Shown: positions 1-10,800 of the stretch, piece by piece
Layout of the letters: each line of letters starts with the position of its first letter
Numbering within the stretch: the first letter of the stretch is position 1
From: Xenia sp. Carnegie-2017
Lineage: Eukaryota; Cnidaria; Anthozoa; Malacalcyonacea; Xeniidae
NCBI RefSeq assembly: GCF_021976095.1
Contig: NW_025813487.1
Location: 5,610,844 to 5,674,843 of the forward strand
DNA: 64,000 bases
Direction: 5' to 3'
Position numbers and translations under genes: made by a program
Notes under the pieces: generated by a model
Seen by the model: the letters and a program-made list of their open reading frames with translations, nothing else
Told to the model about the DNA's origin: nothing
The model's database searches: none

Positions 1-1325
1 CTATACAAAAAAGTATATCATAGCTCATCTCCACAGTGGTTCACGGGAGAGAATTTAGCTTATTTGTTATCATTGCTATTTTGCTTCTTTTCGTGGAAAG
101 GCTTTGTTTTCTTTCGCCACAATTGTAGGATTTTTATATGTTTCTTTAAAAAAGTAAATATTAAATCTCTGGATATTTACGGATTTTCTGTAATTGAGTT
201 TCATATTAAATTTCAAAAAGACTCAAGTCTGCATAGGTTTGGTAATATTGTATAGAAATTACTTTAAGTAACCTTTTTGTGATGATCTGAAGTGCAACTG
301 CATCAAATACTTATAAAGTTGTAGCACATTTGATTTTGTTATATTGATATATAAATTGGGCAAAATGCAAATAATAATCAAAACATATGCTTCAATGGTG
401 TTTATAATTCATTTTAGTTTTAATACTTCTACCCTTCTTTTCACTTTTTTGTTTTCCAATATTTTCAATATAAATGCACAATTTGAATAGTTAACACAGT
501 TTTCACTTCAATAATAAATTTCATAAGCAGTTGGTAGTGCATTTTGTTCTCTGAGTATCCACATTTGGTGTTTTCTTCATACATGAATGATGAAATGCAT
601 ATGGATATGTCATAACAAGGCAATAAAAGGCCAGGCTTAAAAGCTTTCTAAATTATAAAAGTTATTGGATTATATTACCTCTATATCATCAATCCCATGA
701 AAGAAATAGAAAACAAAATATTTGTAGAAAAGCTTTGAAAAGTGAAACACATTTATTTAAAAAGCAGCAATGATGCATATGATAAATCTCCATTCTGCAA
801 TACTCTAATAGGTAAATAAGCTCAAACTGTTTCTTAAAATAAAAAGAAATATATAAAATATACAGTAAAAGTAATTTTAAAGGTTTCATCACTGAATCTT
901 TAATGCTTCAGTATAGTGCATTAGATATTAGTAACATTTAAAACAACACTCAACTAAAAATATTTTGATAAAAGATATGACATGATTTAAACATTAAGTT
1001 ATATAAAACCCAATGGCTTATACAGTTTGATGCTTAACATCTGCATCGAGTCATCATCAATCTCAGTACAAATGCTTACATAGACACAAACTTTATGGCC
1101 TTTCCATTTTATGTGTTGTGAATTGACATTTAATTAAGCATCAAAACACACACAACCTTCTTGCCATCTTTTTTTGGTTCATGAACTTTAACTTCAAAGC
1201 ATTCAAGGCATCATTAGTGAATCCATTGTCTCCATCCATAGAATTTGACCATGATCAAATTAAATAACTCTGGATAAGGAAGACAATAAATCAATTATCT
1301 TTACAGCATTATCATTTTTTAAGAC
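1..1325. other. AT-rich DNA, no gene seen
   Basis: Poly-A/T-rich sequence with only short ORFs that lack splice context or recognisable motifs. It may be intron or downstream sequence of the minus-strand ANAPC1 gene, but nothing in it shows this directly. Confidence 0.5.
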
Positions 1326-1426
1326 TCTGCCTGGTCAATAACATCTTCCAGTCATCTTTACTCCTTGGTCTTCCCTGCATGTTGTCAGCGATAGAACATA
1401 ACAAGCTCTGCTCCAAATCATGGGTA
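1326..1426 (-). CDS. Possible further exon of ANAPC1
   Basis: On the minus strand an AG acceptor (CAACAG) is followed by an open stretch reading HDLEQSLLCSIADN, then MQGRPRSKDDWKMLL, and a GT follows. The spacing of the conserved-looking residues (L/F-E-x-S-L, I-A, R-P, D-D-W-x-x-L-L) resembles the human APC1 segment that contains FEGSLSPVIAP and DDDWEYLL. The order and strand are right for a later ANAPC1 exon. The exons that should lie between here and 7.9 kb were not found, and the donor is not a strong consensus, so this is tentative. Confidence 0.3.
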
Positions 1427-2107
1427 CTGTTGGGGCTGATCATTTCTTTTGATACTTTTCACAGAGCAAAATGTGCAGGGTCTTTTTGCTTTAAGGGAAA
1501 CTATTTTGCAAATGAATGGTAAATTTTCGATTTCATGCATTAACAAATGACAGAAAAGTATGCAGAATTTTATAGACAAAACAGGAAAACATCAATTATG
1601 TTTGGCGTTCAAGTCAATCTTAAAAAATACGATCTTTAATATGTATTTTATGGCTTTTCAAGTGCATGTATAATTGCTTTTTAATCGTTGACGGACTAAC
1701 AAAACAAACAACTACCTCACCTGTGAGAAGCGATATGTTCCTTTTTGTGGAAACTACGACATGCAACAATTGAACGTTTGAAGTGTTGGCATTATAAAAG
1801 AAATGCCAAAAAAGAATCGTTAGAGAATATGGAACTAACGATATCCATATTCTGTGATATCGTGTTTGTTTTTGAAAAATTCTTTGTAATTTACTATAGA
1901 CACCAGGGGGAGGTCGAGAATATTATTTTTCTGCAAAGCGATCATTTCAGCGGAAATACGTCCGTTGGCCGCCATTTTTTTGGCATCCTCGCCCCAGTAA
2001 AGTTAGCCGCTCCAGTTATTATAGAACTCAATGTTCCAGTTGTTGTAGAGTTCACTGGCTAGTGTTTATTTAGCAATTGCTGCCATTGAGCTCTATAAGA
2101 CCTGGAG
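1427..2107. other. Intergenic/intronic, no gene seen
   Basis: No supported coding exon. The segment next to the gap contains a short duplicated motif (a CCAGTTRTTRTAGA-like sequence occurs twice near 2013-2050), which suggests repeat DNA at the edge of the assembly gap. Confidence 0.4.
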
Positions 2108-2607
2108 NNNNNNNNNNNNNNNNNNNNNNNNNNNNNNNNNNNNNNNNNNNNNNNNNNNNNNNNNNNNNNNNNNNNNNNNNNNNNNNNNNNNNNNNNNNNN
2201 NNNNNNNNNNNNNNNNNNNNNNNNNNNNNNNNNNNNNNNNNNNNNNNNNNNNNNNNNNNNNNNNNNNNNNNNNNNNNNNNNNNNNNNNNNNNNNNNNNNN
2301 NNNNNNNNNNNNNNNNNNNNNNNNNNNNNNNNNNNNNNNNNNNNNNNNNNNNNNNNNNNNNNNNNNNNNNNNNNNNNNNNNNNNNNNNNNNNNNNNNNNN
2401 NNNNNNNNNNNNNNNNNNNNNNNNNNNNNNNNNNNNNNNNNNNNNNNNNNNNNNNNNNNNNNNNNNNNNNNNNNNNNNNNNNNNNNNNNNNNNNNNNNNN
2501 NNNNNNNNNNNNNNNNNNNNNNNNNNNNNNNNNNNNNNNNNNNNNNNNNNNNNNNNNNNNNNNNNNNNNNNNNNNNNNNNNNNNNNNNNNNNNNNNNNNN
2601 NNNNNNN
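2108..2607. other. Assembly gap of 500 N
   Basis: An uninterrupted run of exactly 500 N, the usual placeholder for a gap of unknown size. ORFs that run through it are artefacts. It removes the 5' part of the PLE remnant on its right. Confidence 0.99.
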
Positions 2608-3930
2608 ATCCAAAAGCATTTAACAACCACCAGTACTTCAACGGACTCACTGCAACAGAATTTGAAAACTACTACTCTCTAGCTGTTAACTGTCACTTTA
2701 TCTTTAACGGAAAATGTATCAGCAAATTGATGGTGTGGCTATGGCAGTCCATTGGGCCCTCTCTTTGCTGATATATTCATGTCCTTTCACGAAAAATCCT
2801 GGCTCAATAATTGTCCTTCTTCATTCAAACCACTACTTTACCGACGCTACGTTGACGACTGTTTTTACTTTTCACCTCCGATCACGTCCCTCTCTTTCTT
2901 GACTACCTGAACCGACAACATCTAACATCACATTCACAACTGAAGTCGACAAAACAGAAAGCTCTCATTTCTTGACATTGATATCTCTCGTACTAATGGA
3001 AATTCACCACTTCCGTCTACCGCAAACCTACTTTCACTGGCCTCTTCACCAACCCACAGCTTCATCCACTTACTTACAAACTTTCATTCTCCTGCTTACC
3101 ACCGCATCTTCAATCTTTGCTCTACTTACGAAAATTTCATACAACTCGAATTTACCAGAAAGTCACTCACCAAAACGGTTTTCCTTCACGTATAATTGAC
3201 CATCACCCGCTTCCTTAACAACACCTTTGCCCCTAAACCACCTGTCTTGACTGCTCACAAAATGCCCATCTATTTCTGTCTTCCTTTCACCGGCATACAC
3301 TCCCTTCAAATTCGCACACAAATCAATAACCTTTGTGCCAGCCTTCCACATATATCCATTAAATTTGTTTTCCGCCCTTCTCAACGTATCTCTTCTTTCT
3401 TCCCCTTTAAGGACAAAATTCCCAAACCTCCGAGATCTGGTGTAGTCTATTTATTCAAGTGTCGAAGCTGCAACGCTTCGTATGTGGGTCAAACCACACG
3501 TCATCTACACACCAGATTTTCGGAGCACTTGGGAATATCCCCCCTTACAGGCAACCAAGTTTCCCACCCTGCATCATCAAGCATTCTTGCTCACATTAAC
3601 GCAACTGGACACACCCCCAACTTAGACGACTTTAAAATAATCTCCTCTTCCAACGATACTTATGAACTCTCCATCCATGAAAGCCTTCTAATCAATAAAT
3701 ACAAGCCTTCACTTAATGTGCAAGGAAACTCCATTCCACTTAACCTCTTTTAATTTCTCTTCATTTCACTTCCAAACTTTCTTATCATGTATCCATTCGA
3801 CACCGCTTCCTTTAGTAGTAATTTAACACCTTTTTGTAAATATAATACCTTGTCTTAACGTCCTATTTATTATTTGTCTGAAGATGTCTTGAGTAAAGAC
3901 GAAACGTCACAATAAATTTAAATTTTACAA
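2608..3930 (+). mobile_element. Penelope-like element remnant: RT plus GIY-YIG endonuclease
   Basis: The left part keeps scattered reverse transcriptase motifs of the PLE type: a MYQQIDG box, then G-P-L-F/A-D-I-F-M, a Y-V-D-D-like catalytic core and SFLDIDI. The right part is an open frame (3196-3753) ending in a GIY-YIG endonuclease. VVYLFKCRSCNASYVGQTTR holds the two catalytic-loop motifs, followed by an arginine helix (TRFSEHL) and an N-x-Y-K-P tail. RT followed by GIY-YIG is diagnostic of Penelope-like retroelements. A 3' tail with an AATAAA signal and a hairpin motif follows the stop. The element is old, broken in several places in its RT half and truncated at its 5' side by the gap. A second, even more degraded relative lies at 25.6 kb. 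Confidence 0.88.
3878..3910 (+). other. Hammerhead-ribozyme-like hairpin in PLE tail
   Basis: Reads CUGAAGA, one base, a 5-bp stem (GUCUU/AAGAC) closed by GAGUA, then CGAAACGUC. PLEs are known to carry hammerhead ribozymes whose core is CUGANGA-stem II-GAAA. Here one extra base separates the core from stem II and no clear stem I is seen, so this is a resemblance only. Confidence 0.4.
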
Positions 3931-4034
3931 TTTGTTTTTTTTTTGGTCTATTTCTATGGCTCTAATCAGAACTTTATGTTGGGCATTAATTTTTATCACA
4001 CGTATTCGATTTCCGCTCGGCAAGTCTCTCGCTA

Positions 4035-4420
4035 CAGTCATAAAAAACATTTATTTTCAATAATTACAATGGAATCAGTCATTAAAAGCTTTCCAAAACA
4101 TAAAATAATTACCATTTGCAATTATGCGCCACAACACGGTACGAATTATTAAATAGAACAGGTATCTATAGAGTTGCGAAATATTAACGGTAAACTGTTT
4201 ACAAGAAAATACGTAGCGCTCCGTTTTCGTTCGACCACGTTTAGAAAGTGTGTTCATATCGATCCCGAAAAGTGACGTTTTCAAACAATTCCGCTCCGGC
4301 GGGGTATAAACGCAACACGGTTTCGTTACTTCTTTGCGCCGTATTCAGACCGACCGGAGTAGTGTAAACGTAGTCTGACTTTGGTGACTATAGCATATTT
4401 CATATTGAGTTGCATATTTT
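4035..4420. repeat. Dispersed repeat, copy A
   Basis: About 350 bp that recurs, diverged, at 20617-20940. Shared blocks include a TTTTCAATAATTACAA stretch, CGCTCCGTTTTCGTTCGACC, CAATTCCGCTCCGGCG and the segment around TATAGCATATT. It has no coding capacity and no obvious terminal repeats. Confidence 0.75.
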
Positions 4421-4604
4421 AACTTATGATTAAAAACGTCGCATCAAATTTCAAAAAAGGCACGACATAATACATGTCGTTATGTAAGCTACACATGCTA
4501 TAAAAGCTATGAAAAGAACATATACTCCATGCATGTACATACTATTCATGCTACAAACACCATTTACTCTACATAAAGCCTACTACTATACACATTATGC
4601 ACAC

Positions 4605-4757
4605 CAGGGGCTGGTTGCATGAAGCCTGATAGCGTTATCCATTGGATAGTACATTTTTCAAACTTGGTAAAAAGTTAGTCATATTTTCTTTACGATGATG
4701 AAATTTTTAATTCTAGAACCAATGGATAACGCTATCATAGCTTGAGCAACGGCCCAG
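4605..4757. mobile_element. Foldback MITE, CAGGGGCTGGTTGC family, copy 1
   Basis: Begins CAGGGGCTGGTTGCATGA and ends TGAGCAACGGCCCAG. Internal inverted arms GATAGCGTTATCCATTGG and CCAATGGATAACGCTATC pair almost perfectly. Related copies lie at 9147-9647 and 28023-28276. It is non-autonomous, about 153 bp long, with a hAT-like CAGGGG terminus. No convincing target duplication was seen. Confidence 0.8.
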
Positions 4758-4925
4758 ATACTACATAATATACACACTATACACATTATACACACTATAC
4801 ACACTCTGCTGCCTATAGACACACTATACACACTATACACACCATATACACTACATATACTATAAACAATATACACACTATATACTGTAAAGGCTTTAAA
4901 AAACATATACACTGTATACAATATT
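4758..4925. repeat. Degenerate (CTATACACA)n minisatellite
   Basis: Units of ACTATACACA and variants run next to the MITE. The same unit forms the core of the dispersed repeat blocks at 32.2, 32.75, 34.2, 36.3, 46.2 and 50.6 kb. Confidence 0.8.
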
Positions 4926-4934
4926 TAATACTGT

Positions 4935-4965
4935 CTGATGATGTCTTGGGAGTCAAGACGAAACG
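4935..4965 (+). other. Hammerhead-like hairpin, PLE-tail relative
   Basis: CUGAUGA, one base, a perfect 6-bp stem (GUCUUG/CAAGAC) with a GGAGU loop, then GAAACG. It is followed by AATAAATATT, as in the PLE tail at 3.9 kb, so this looks like an isolated PLE 3' end. Confidence 0.4.
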
Positions 4966-5070
4966 TTACGCTACTAAATAAATATTTCTTTTTATACGTC
5001 ATTTTTGTATTGAATGGCTCTTTTAAAAGCACCTTGCTGGGCTTTAATATTTGATGGAAGTAAAACAGAA

Positions 5071-5840
5071 TAGGTAGTGATGAATGAACAGCAAAGAACG
5101 AGAACAGTCTTTACACTATCTAAAATATATAAGAAATAAGATAACGTTTGTCAATGTAGGTAGTGATGAATGAGCAACAGAGAACAAGAACCGTCTTTAC
5201 ACTATCTAAAATATGTAAGAAATAAGATAACGTGTGTCAGTGTAGGTAGTGATGAATGAACAACAAAGAACGAGAACAGTCTTTACACTAACTAAAATAT
5301 ATAAGAAATAAGATAACGTATGTCAGTGTAGGTAGTGATGAATGAACAACAGAGAACGAGAACAGTCTTTACACTATGTAAAATATATAAGAAATAAGAT
5401 AACGTGTGTCAGTGTAGGTAGTGATGAATGAACAACAGAGAACGAGAACAGTCTTTACACTATGTAAAATATATAAGAAATAAAATAACGTTTGTCAGTG
5501 TAGGTAGTGATGAATGAAAAACAAAGAACGAGAACAGTCTTTGCACTATTAAAATATATAAGAAATAAGATAACGTGTGTCAGTGTAGATAGTGATGAAT
5601 GAACAACAAAGAACGAGAACAGTCTTTACACTATCTAAAATATATAAGAAATAAGATAACGTTTGTCGGTGTAGGTAGTGATGAATGAACAACAGAGAAC
5701 AAGAACAGTCTTTACACTATCTAAAATCTATAAGAAATAAGATAACGTGAGTCAGTGTAGGTAGTGATGAATGAACAACAGAGAACGAGAACAGTCTTTA
5801 CACTATGTAAAATATATAAGAAATAAAATAAAGTGTGTTC
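5071..5840. repeat. 86-bp satellite, nine copies
   Basis: The start motif GGTAGTGATGAATGA recurs with a period of 86 bp (one interval 85) from 5073 to 5760. Each unit carries GAACGAGAACAGTCTTTACAC and ATATATAAGAAATAA. Copies differ by a few substitutions. It is an uninterrupted tandem array, with no spacer/repeat alternation. Confidence 0.93.
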
Positions 5841-6034
5841 ATTCTAACCAGTTTCATCTCCAGTCAATGGAGGTAAAGTCATTCTGTAATGAAAACCACT
5901 GCAACATTTCTACGCAAATAAAAAAAAAACAGCAACATTTAAATAATCAACTTTTTTGTTCAGAGTATTACAACAAACTACTAAAGCAATAATTTTATCA
6001 AATACGAACCAAAATCGCTGAATGTCCATTACTT

Positions 6035-6345
6035 TCCATTAACCCTAAAACATACGGCTTTCTCTCATCTTCTACCAATGTATTTACTAAATAAATAGTA
6101 CGTCATCTTTTTAGTAAACTACATCCATCTAACCCTAACACTAACCCTAGAACGTACGGCTTTCTTACATCTTCTACCAATGCATTTACTAAATAAATAG
6201 TACGTCATCTTTTTAATAAACTACATCCATCTAACCCTAACCCTAACACTAACCCTAGAACGTACGGCTTTCTTACATCTTCTACCAATGTATTTACTAA
6301 ATAAATAGTACGTCATCTTTTCAGTAAACTACATCAATCTATAAA
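6035..6345. repeat. Three-copy ~105-bp repeat with telomere-like CCCTAA runs
   Basis: Three tandem units hold ACGTACGGCTTTCTTACATC, TACCAATGTATTTACTAAAT and AGTACGTCATCTTTTTA. They are separated by short CTAACCCTAACCCTAACA stretches, which match the complement of the TTAGGG telomere repeat. They are too few and interspersed to be a telomere. Confidence 0.8.
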
Positions 6346-7875
6346 TTAGCAGCCAACAATCGCCATTTATAAACCAAAAGGAGACTATATTTACGTACGT
6401 TAAAAGTTTTACAAAACAAAAATCCATAGTTTTATTCAAATCAAAACACGAAGATCTAACCAGGATTTTGCCACTATGAGGACATCTTCAAAACAAGTCT
6501 TTCAAAATCTATTTCGCTATAACATAGTTTTCAGTAATTTTTAACCACCAGTCGTGCGCGCACTTGTCATTTTCCCAATCAAAATTTTCTTCGTGGAAAA
6601 TGGAAATCGGCATAGTTAAATCAATGTTCTATTATTGAATTTCTTTCCAAAAACAAATCGGTTATCTTGCGTTTATATGTTTTGGTACAGATCAAAGAAC
6701 GTTTTCTTTACCGTAGCGACCGCTTAGCTAAAAGACCGAAATTTGTTTGCGAACGAAACCGTCTTATATGATATGTAATGGCGGAGTTCCTATCAGCTTT
6801 TAATTATCTTTCGTGATAGCTAAGTGTTTGTTTTTCTTTTTCATTTTAGGAGTCTTGAATTCAATGACGTTTACCTGAATTCCCACTCGTGTTGTCAAAC
6901 GTTGACGAAGGTTGCCAACTTTGGCTTGAGTGAAAAGGCGAAGCCAAAACAGTCTGATAAGAATAAAAGACAGATTACCGATCAGCCTTTCTGTAATTGA
7001 GTACTTTTTAAGTACTACTTAATTTGTAATAGTTTAAAATGAAACGGATCACTGAATAGTGAAGACCACCTACATGCATAGAACATCATCTCCTGTTATT
7101 TTTTGTAAGCACTAAACCACATTAACTCGACTCTTAGCCAGTAAAAGCACACAAACGAAAACTTCCTGGACACATTTAAAGTAGGAGACAAAATATTGGG
7201 GCGAAAATTTATCGAAGGGAAGAGAGAGAGAATTGCACAGAGCACACACAAAAATTTTCAGAGATAACATTCTACATACGCTAGTATTCTGGGATTTTAA
7301 GTATGGTACGTAAATATAGTCTGCATGATGCTATCAATGCGATGAATGAGGAAAAAATGGAATTTAAGTATGATTTAAATGAGACTTCAGGACCAAAGAT
7401 CGCTCCTACATCATTCAATTATCAAAGTTTACCTCAGATAAAAACGATAATTGCGAATCCTCTTGATTTGTTATATCGTTTTGAATTATAGTTACCAAGC
7501 TGTTCAATTTGATGTCACAACCCTGGGAAAAAAGTAAATTTTAAAACCGTCATCGCTCATACGCAGCACAAGTTAATAATAATATAAACAGTATCGATGA
7601 CGCAATGATAGAACAGAGTATATAGATGTATGAACTATTTTTTGGCATTTACACAATTATGACTTTTCAATACGCTATAACAAATTATATTAACCTATAA
7701 TATCCTAATTGAGCCCCGTAACATCCTAACTGTAACCTATAATATCCACAACTGGACAAATCATTTTGTTTTTCTCCTCCTATTAGCGTGCTTAACCACT
7801 GAATATTAGCTAATCAAAGACATGCATGTCCTAAAGGTACATTCAACGATTCCATTATGCAGATGGATACATTAC
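6346..7875. other. No gene supported
   Basis: Contains a 62-residue open frame at 7303-7491 (plus) without recognisable domain, splice context or homolog. The missing ANAPC1 exons after exon 11 could lie here, but I could not find them. Confidence 0.4.
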
Positions 7876-10800
7876 CTTATGTTTGCCAGAGTATAAAGCC
7901 AACGTGTTGTCAGGAGAAAGGACGAGAATCATGTTAAGGCCCTATAAAAATATCTAGTTATGACGTATAAATCACAAATAACTCTGCAATACATCACGAC
8001 AAACCAAAGACGTACGGCAAAAAGACTCCCAGTAATGCTCCCCTAAGTTATGCCTGCTTAACTTCAAATTCAAAAGACTTTAAGAGCAAAATTAATGGTT
8101 GTGAAATTCTAAAGAATAAAACTTTACTTATCAAGTTGCCTCAAAAGTGTTTGGAAATGTAGCTACATCCAAAAACTGTTAAAATGGTCAAAATGTTTGA
8201 GAATAACCTCGTTAGTGAAATCAATGTAACTAAAAACAATATTTACAGTGGAATTTTTAACTTTACAACACAGCCAATATTTTCAAAGAAAAAAGACCGA
8301 CTTTTGATTTGAATAAATTTAGGAAGCCCCTCAGAGGTAGTTGCATGAATAACGCAACAGAAACGCCGAATAAGCACATTTGTTTAAACTATACCCAATT
8401 TTATCCTAAATGCCTGCTTTGCTTCAGTAACTAGGGAACTACAGGCTGGAGAAACGGCAACACAGTGTACTTTAGTATGCCAATACTTCAAACAACATTT
8501 CAAACAGACGTTTACCAGCACTAGCTCATATTTGCAAGAAATCATTTCATCAACTGACACAGGATTTACAAACCTTGATGGGGGCAGCATCAATGGCTGA
8601 TATATCAAAAGTAGAACCAAATATCACCTGGCCAGCTCTTTCACCACAGCTAAATTTTGTAAGTCTAAAAATGAGGTAATTTCTATGAAGCCAAAGTAAA
8701 TTTTGAAGAACACCTTATGGTAGTATGCACATGAAAGTACTAAAAGTAGCAACACGCATTTAGCACGTCCTAAACTAAACGTTTTTACTTCATCGCGACA
8801 GAACGAAAACAATAATGATATCACTGAACGAGCGCAGTAAATGCTTTGACATTGTAAAAAGACTTCACAGCGTTCATAAAATAAGTGCAGGTATATAAAA
8901 TTACTTAAATGCAAAAAGGCACCATAAACATGTTTGACAAACCATCGCGTACCTTAATTTCGATACATGAGGGACAAGAAAGCAAACATATTTCACGCCA
9001 CAAACATCAGTTGCTATAAATGCTTTACTAGCTTCTCCTTTGCTGGCGTGTCTAAATAAAAACATAAAATAATTTAGAACTTTGCCAGTCACTTCATTCT
9101 CTAAGGATATTCGACCAAGTTTGTCATATTTTGACGATATACAAGACAGGGGCCGGTTGCACAAAGTCTGGATAGCGTTATCCATTGCATAGTTAATTTT
9201 TCAAACTTTTAAAAAAATATTTATAGTTTCTTTACGATAATGAAACTTTATAATTCTAGAACAATATGGTATTTCATTGATTGTCGACTTCAAATCGTAG
9301 ATTTTCATCTTTCAAGAAATTTTTGAAGCATTTGAAAATAAACTAAATGGTTTGAACCCGGGAGTATCGCTGTATGTTTGTAAATGTAGATTGTCCAGGT
9401 TGGTATAGACCTGAGAAGGACTGTTTTTGTTGTTGTTGACTGAAGTTTCGACAACCTTAGCGGTAGTCATCTTCAGAGTCAAATGAGGAGTGAACGTCTT
9501 GTTAGCCGCATTTGTTATCTGGTTCTTACGTCCTACTTCTAAGTCCTTCCCAGGACTATACCAACATGGACGATCTACATCTACAAGCATTTGAAAGTAT
9601 AGCTATCCAGTGGATAGTGCCATTCGGCTTCGTGTAGCAGGTTCCAGAACTGTAAATGACTTCGTTGCGAGTAACAAAATCATAAGTAATTGTTATATTT
9701 AAGTGGAAATATAAAGAAAAACAGTTATATCTTGCACTGAGGTAACAGTAACTAAAGCTACTTTTGCTTTTTATAACAATGACACTATAACGCAATGATT
9801 TTTGAGTTATTTATCTGATCGCTTAAATGTAGTGAAAGAAAATAAATCAACATCCCAGAAAAATGGGATCAATGGATTTATTAAATCAAATCCAGCTTTA
9901 AATCCACAAGTGCAGCTTATGAAAGGCTATTTAATTGTGCTGGGTTCATTTTTGGCCAAAAAAAGGTTCGAAAAATTATAATTTGAAAATTTATCTACCC
10001 GTTAAGTTAAACAAGAAAAATTGCGCAGTGACTTAGTTTGATTGTAATGTTTCATGTTGAAGTTTTTGGAGAAAATTGCTTCCTGATTAACAATAAATAT
10101 ATCTAATTAATTCAATGATTTGTATAACGTAGGTCGTGGAGGGTAGCACTTTCTATACCTGACATTTGAAACTTCCTCCCAAATATGATCCAGACAAATC
10201 TCCGGTTCTAGTGGTTCAATAGTGTGCCAGAATGTGTCTTCGTGGAAACTGTTGGCGACAGTTGCAGAAGATCGAAAGATATCAGGAGATTGAAGAATGG
10301 AAGATGAATATACTAAGAATGAGATAAACTTTCATCAGATCACTCTCGATGGAAGGGACTAGACTGAACTATTCGACGATCTAAGTTTCAACATCAGATC
10401 ACTCCTGATGAAAACACCAGACGGGAGTAAATAAAGACTCAAGTTTCAACACCAGATCACTCCTGATGAAGACACTAGACTGGAGTATATAAGAACTCAA
10501 GTTTCAACACCAGATCACTCCTGATGAAGACACTAGACTGGAGTATATAAGAACTCAAGTTTTTACATCAAACCAACTTCTAATCAGACAATAAAACATC
10601 AAGACACAACCATTGTCGATGCACGTAAATAGATAGTAGATACTTCACCTAAACTGTGCTGACCAGATGGTGATTCAAGCAAAGTTCTGCTTGAAACTAA
10701 CCGCGACATTTGTGGCGATGACATAAATGGCGATTGTGGTAGACGTCCTTGACCTTTCTCTACAGGAGACGAAGTACGAGTCACGGTCATATGTGCTGGA

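Noticed and set aside
2059-2682. Four long ORFs of about 186-201 residues
   Set aside because: They consist almost wholly of the N gap.
5071-5840. CRISPR-like array
   Set aside because: The 86-bp units are contiguous with no unique spacers, and the DNA is eukaryotic. It is a plain satellite.
8431-8445. Tiny last exon giving a C-terminal PVVP after ANAPC1 exon 10
   Set aside because: APC1 continues far beyond this point, and exon 11 at 7876-7941 matches the next APC1 segment in phase.
9051-9140. 35-base mini-intron joining an upstream ISLENEVTGK frame to ANAPC1 exon 9
   Set aside because: The join gives a stop in frame, while the exon at 10159-10237 joins in phase and matches APC1.
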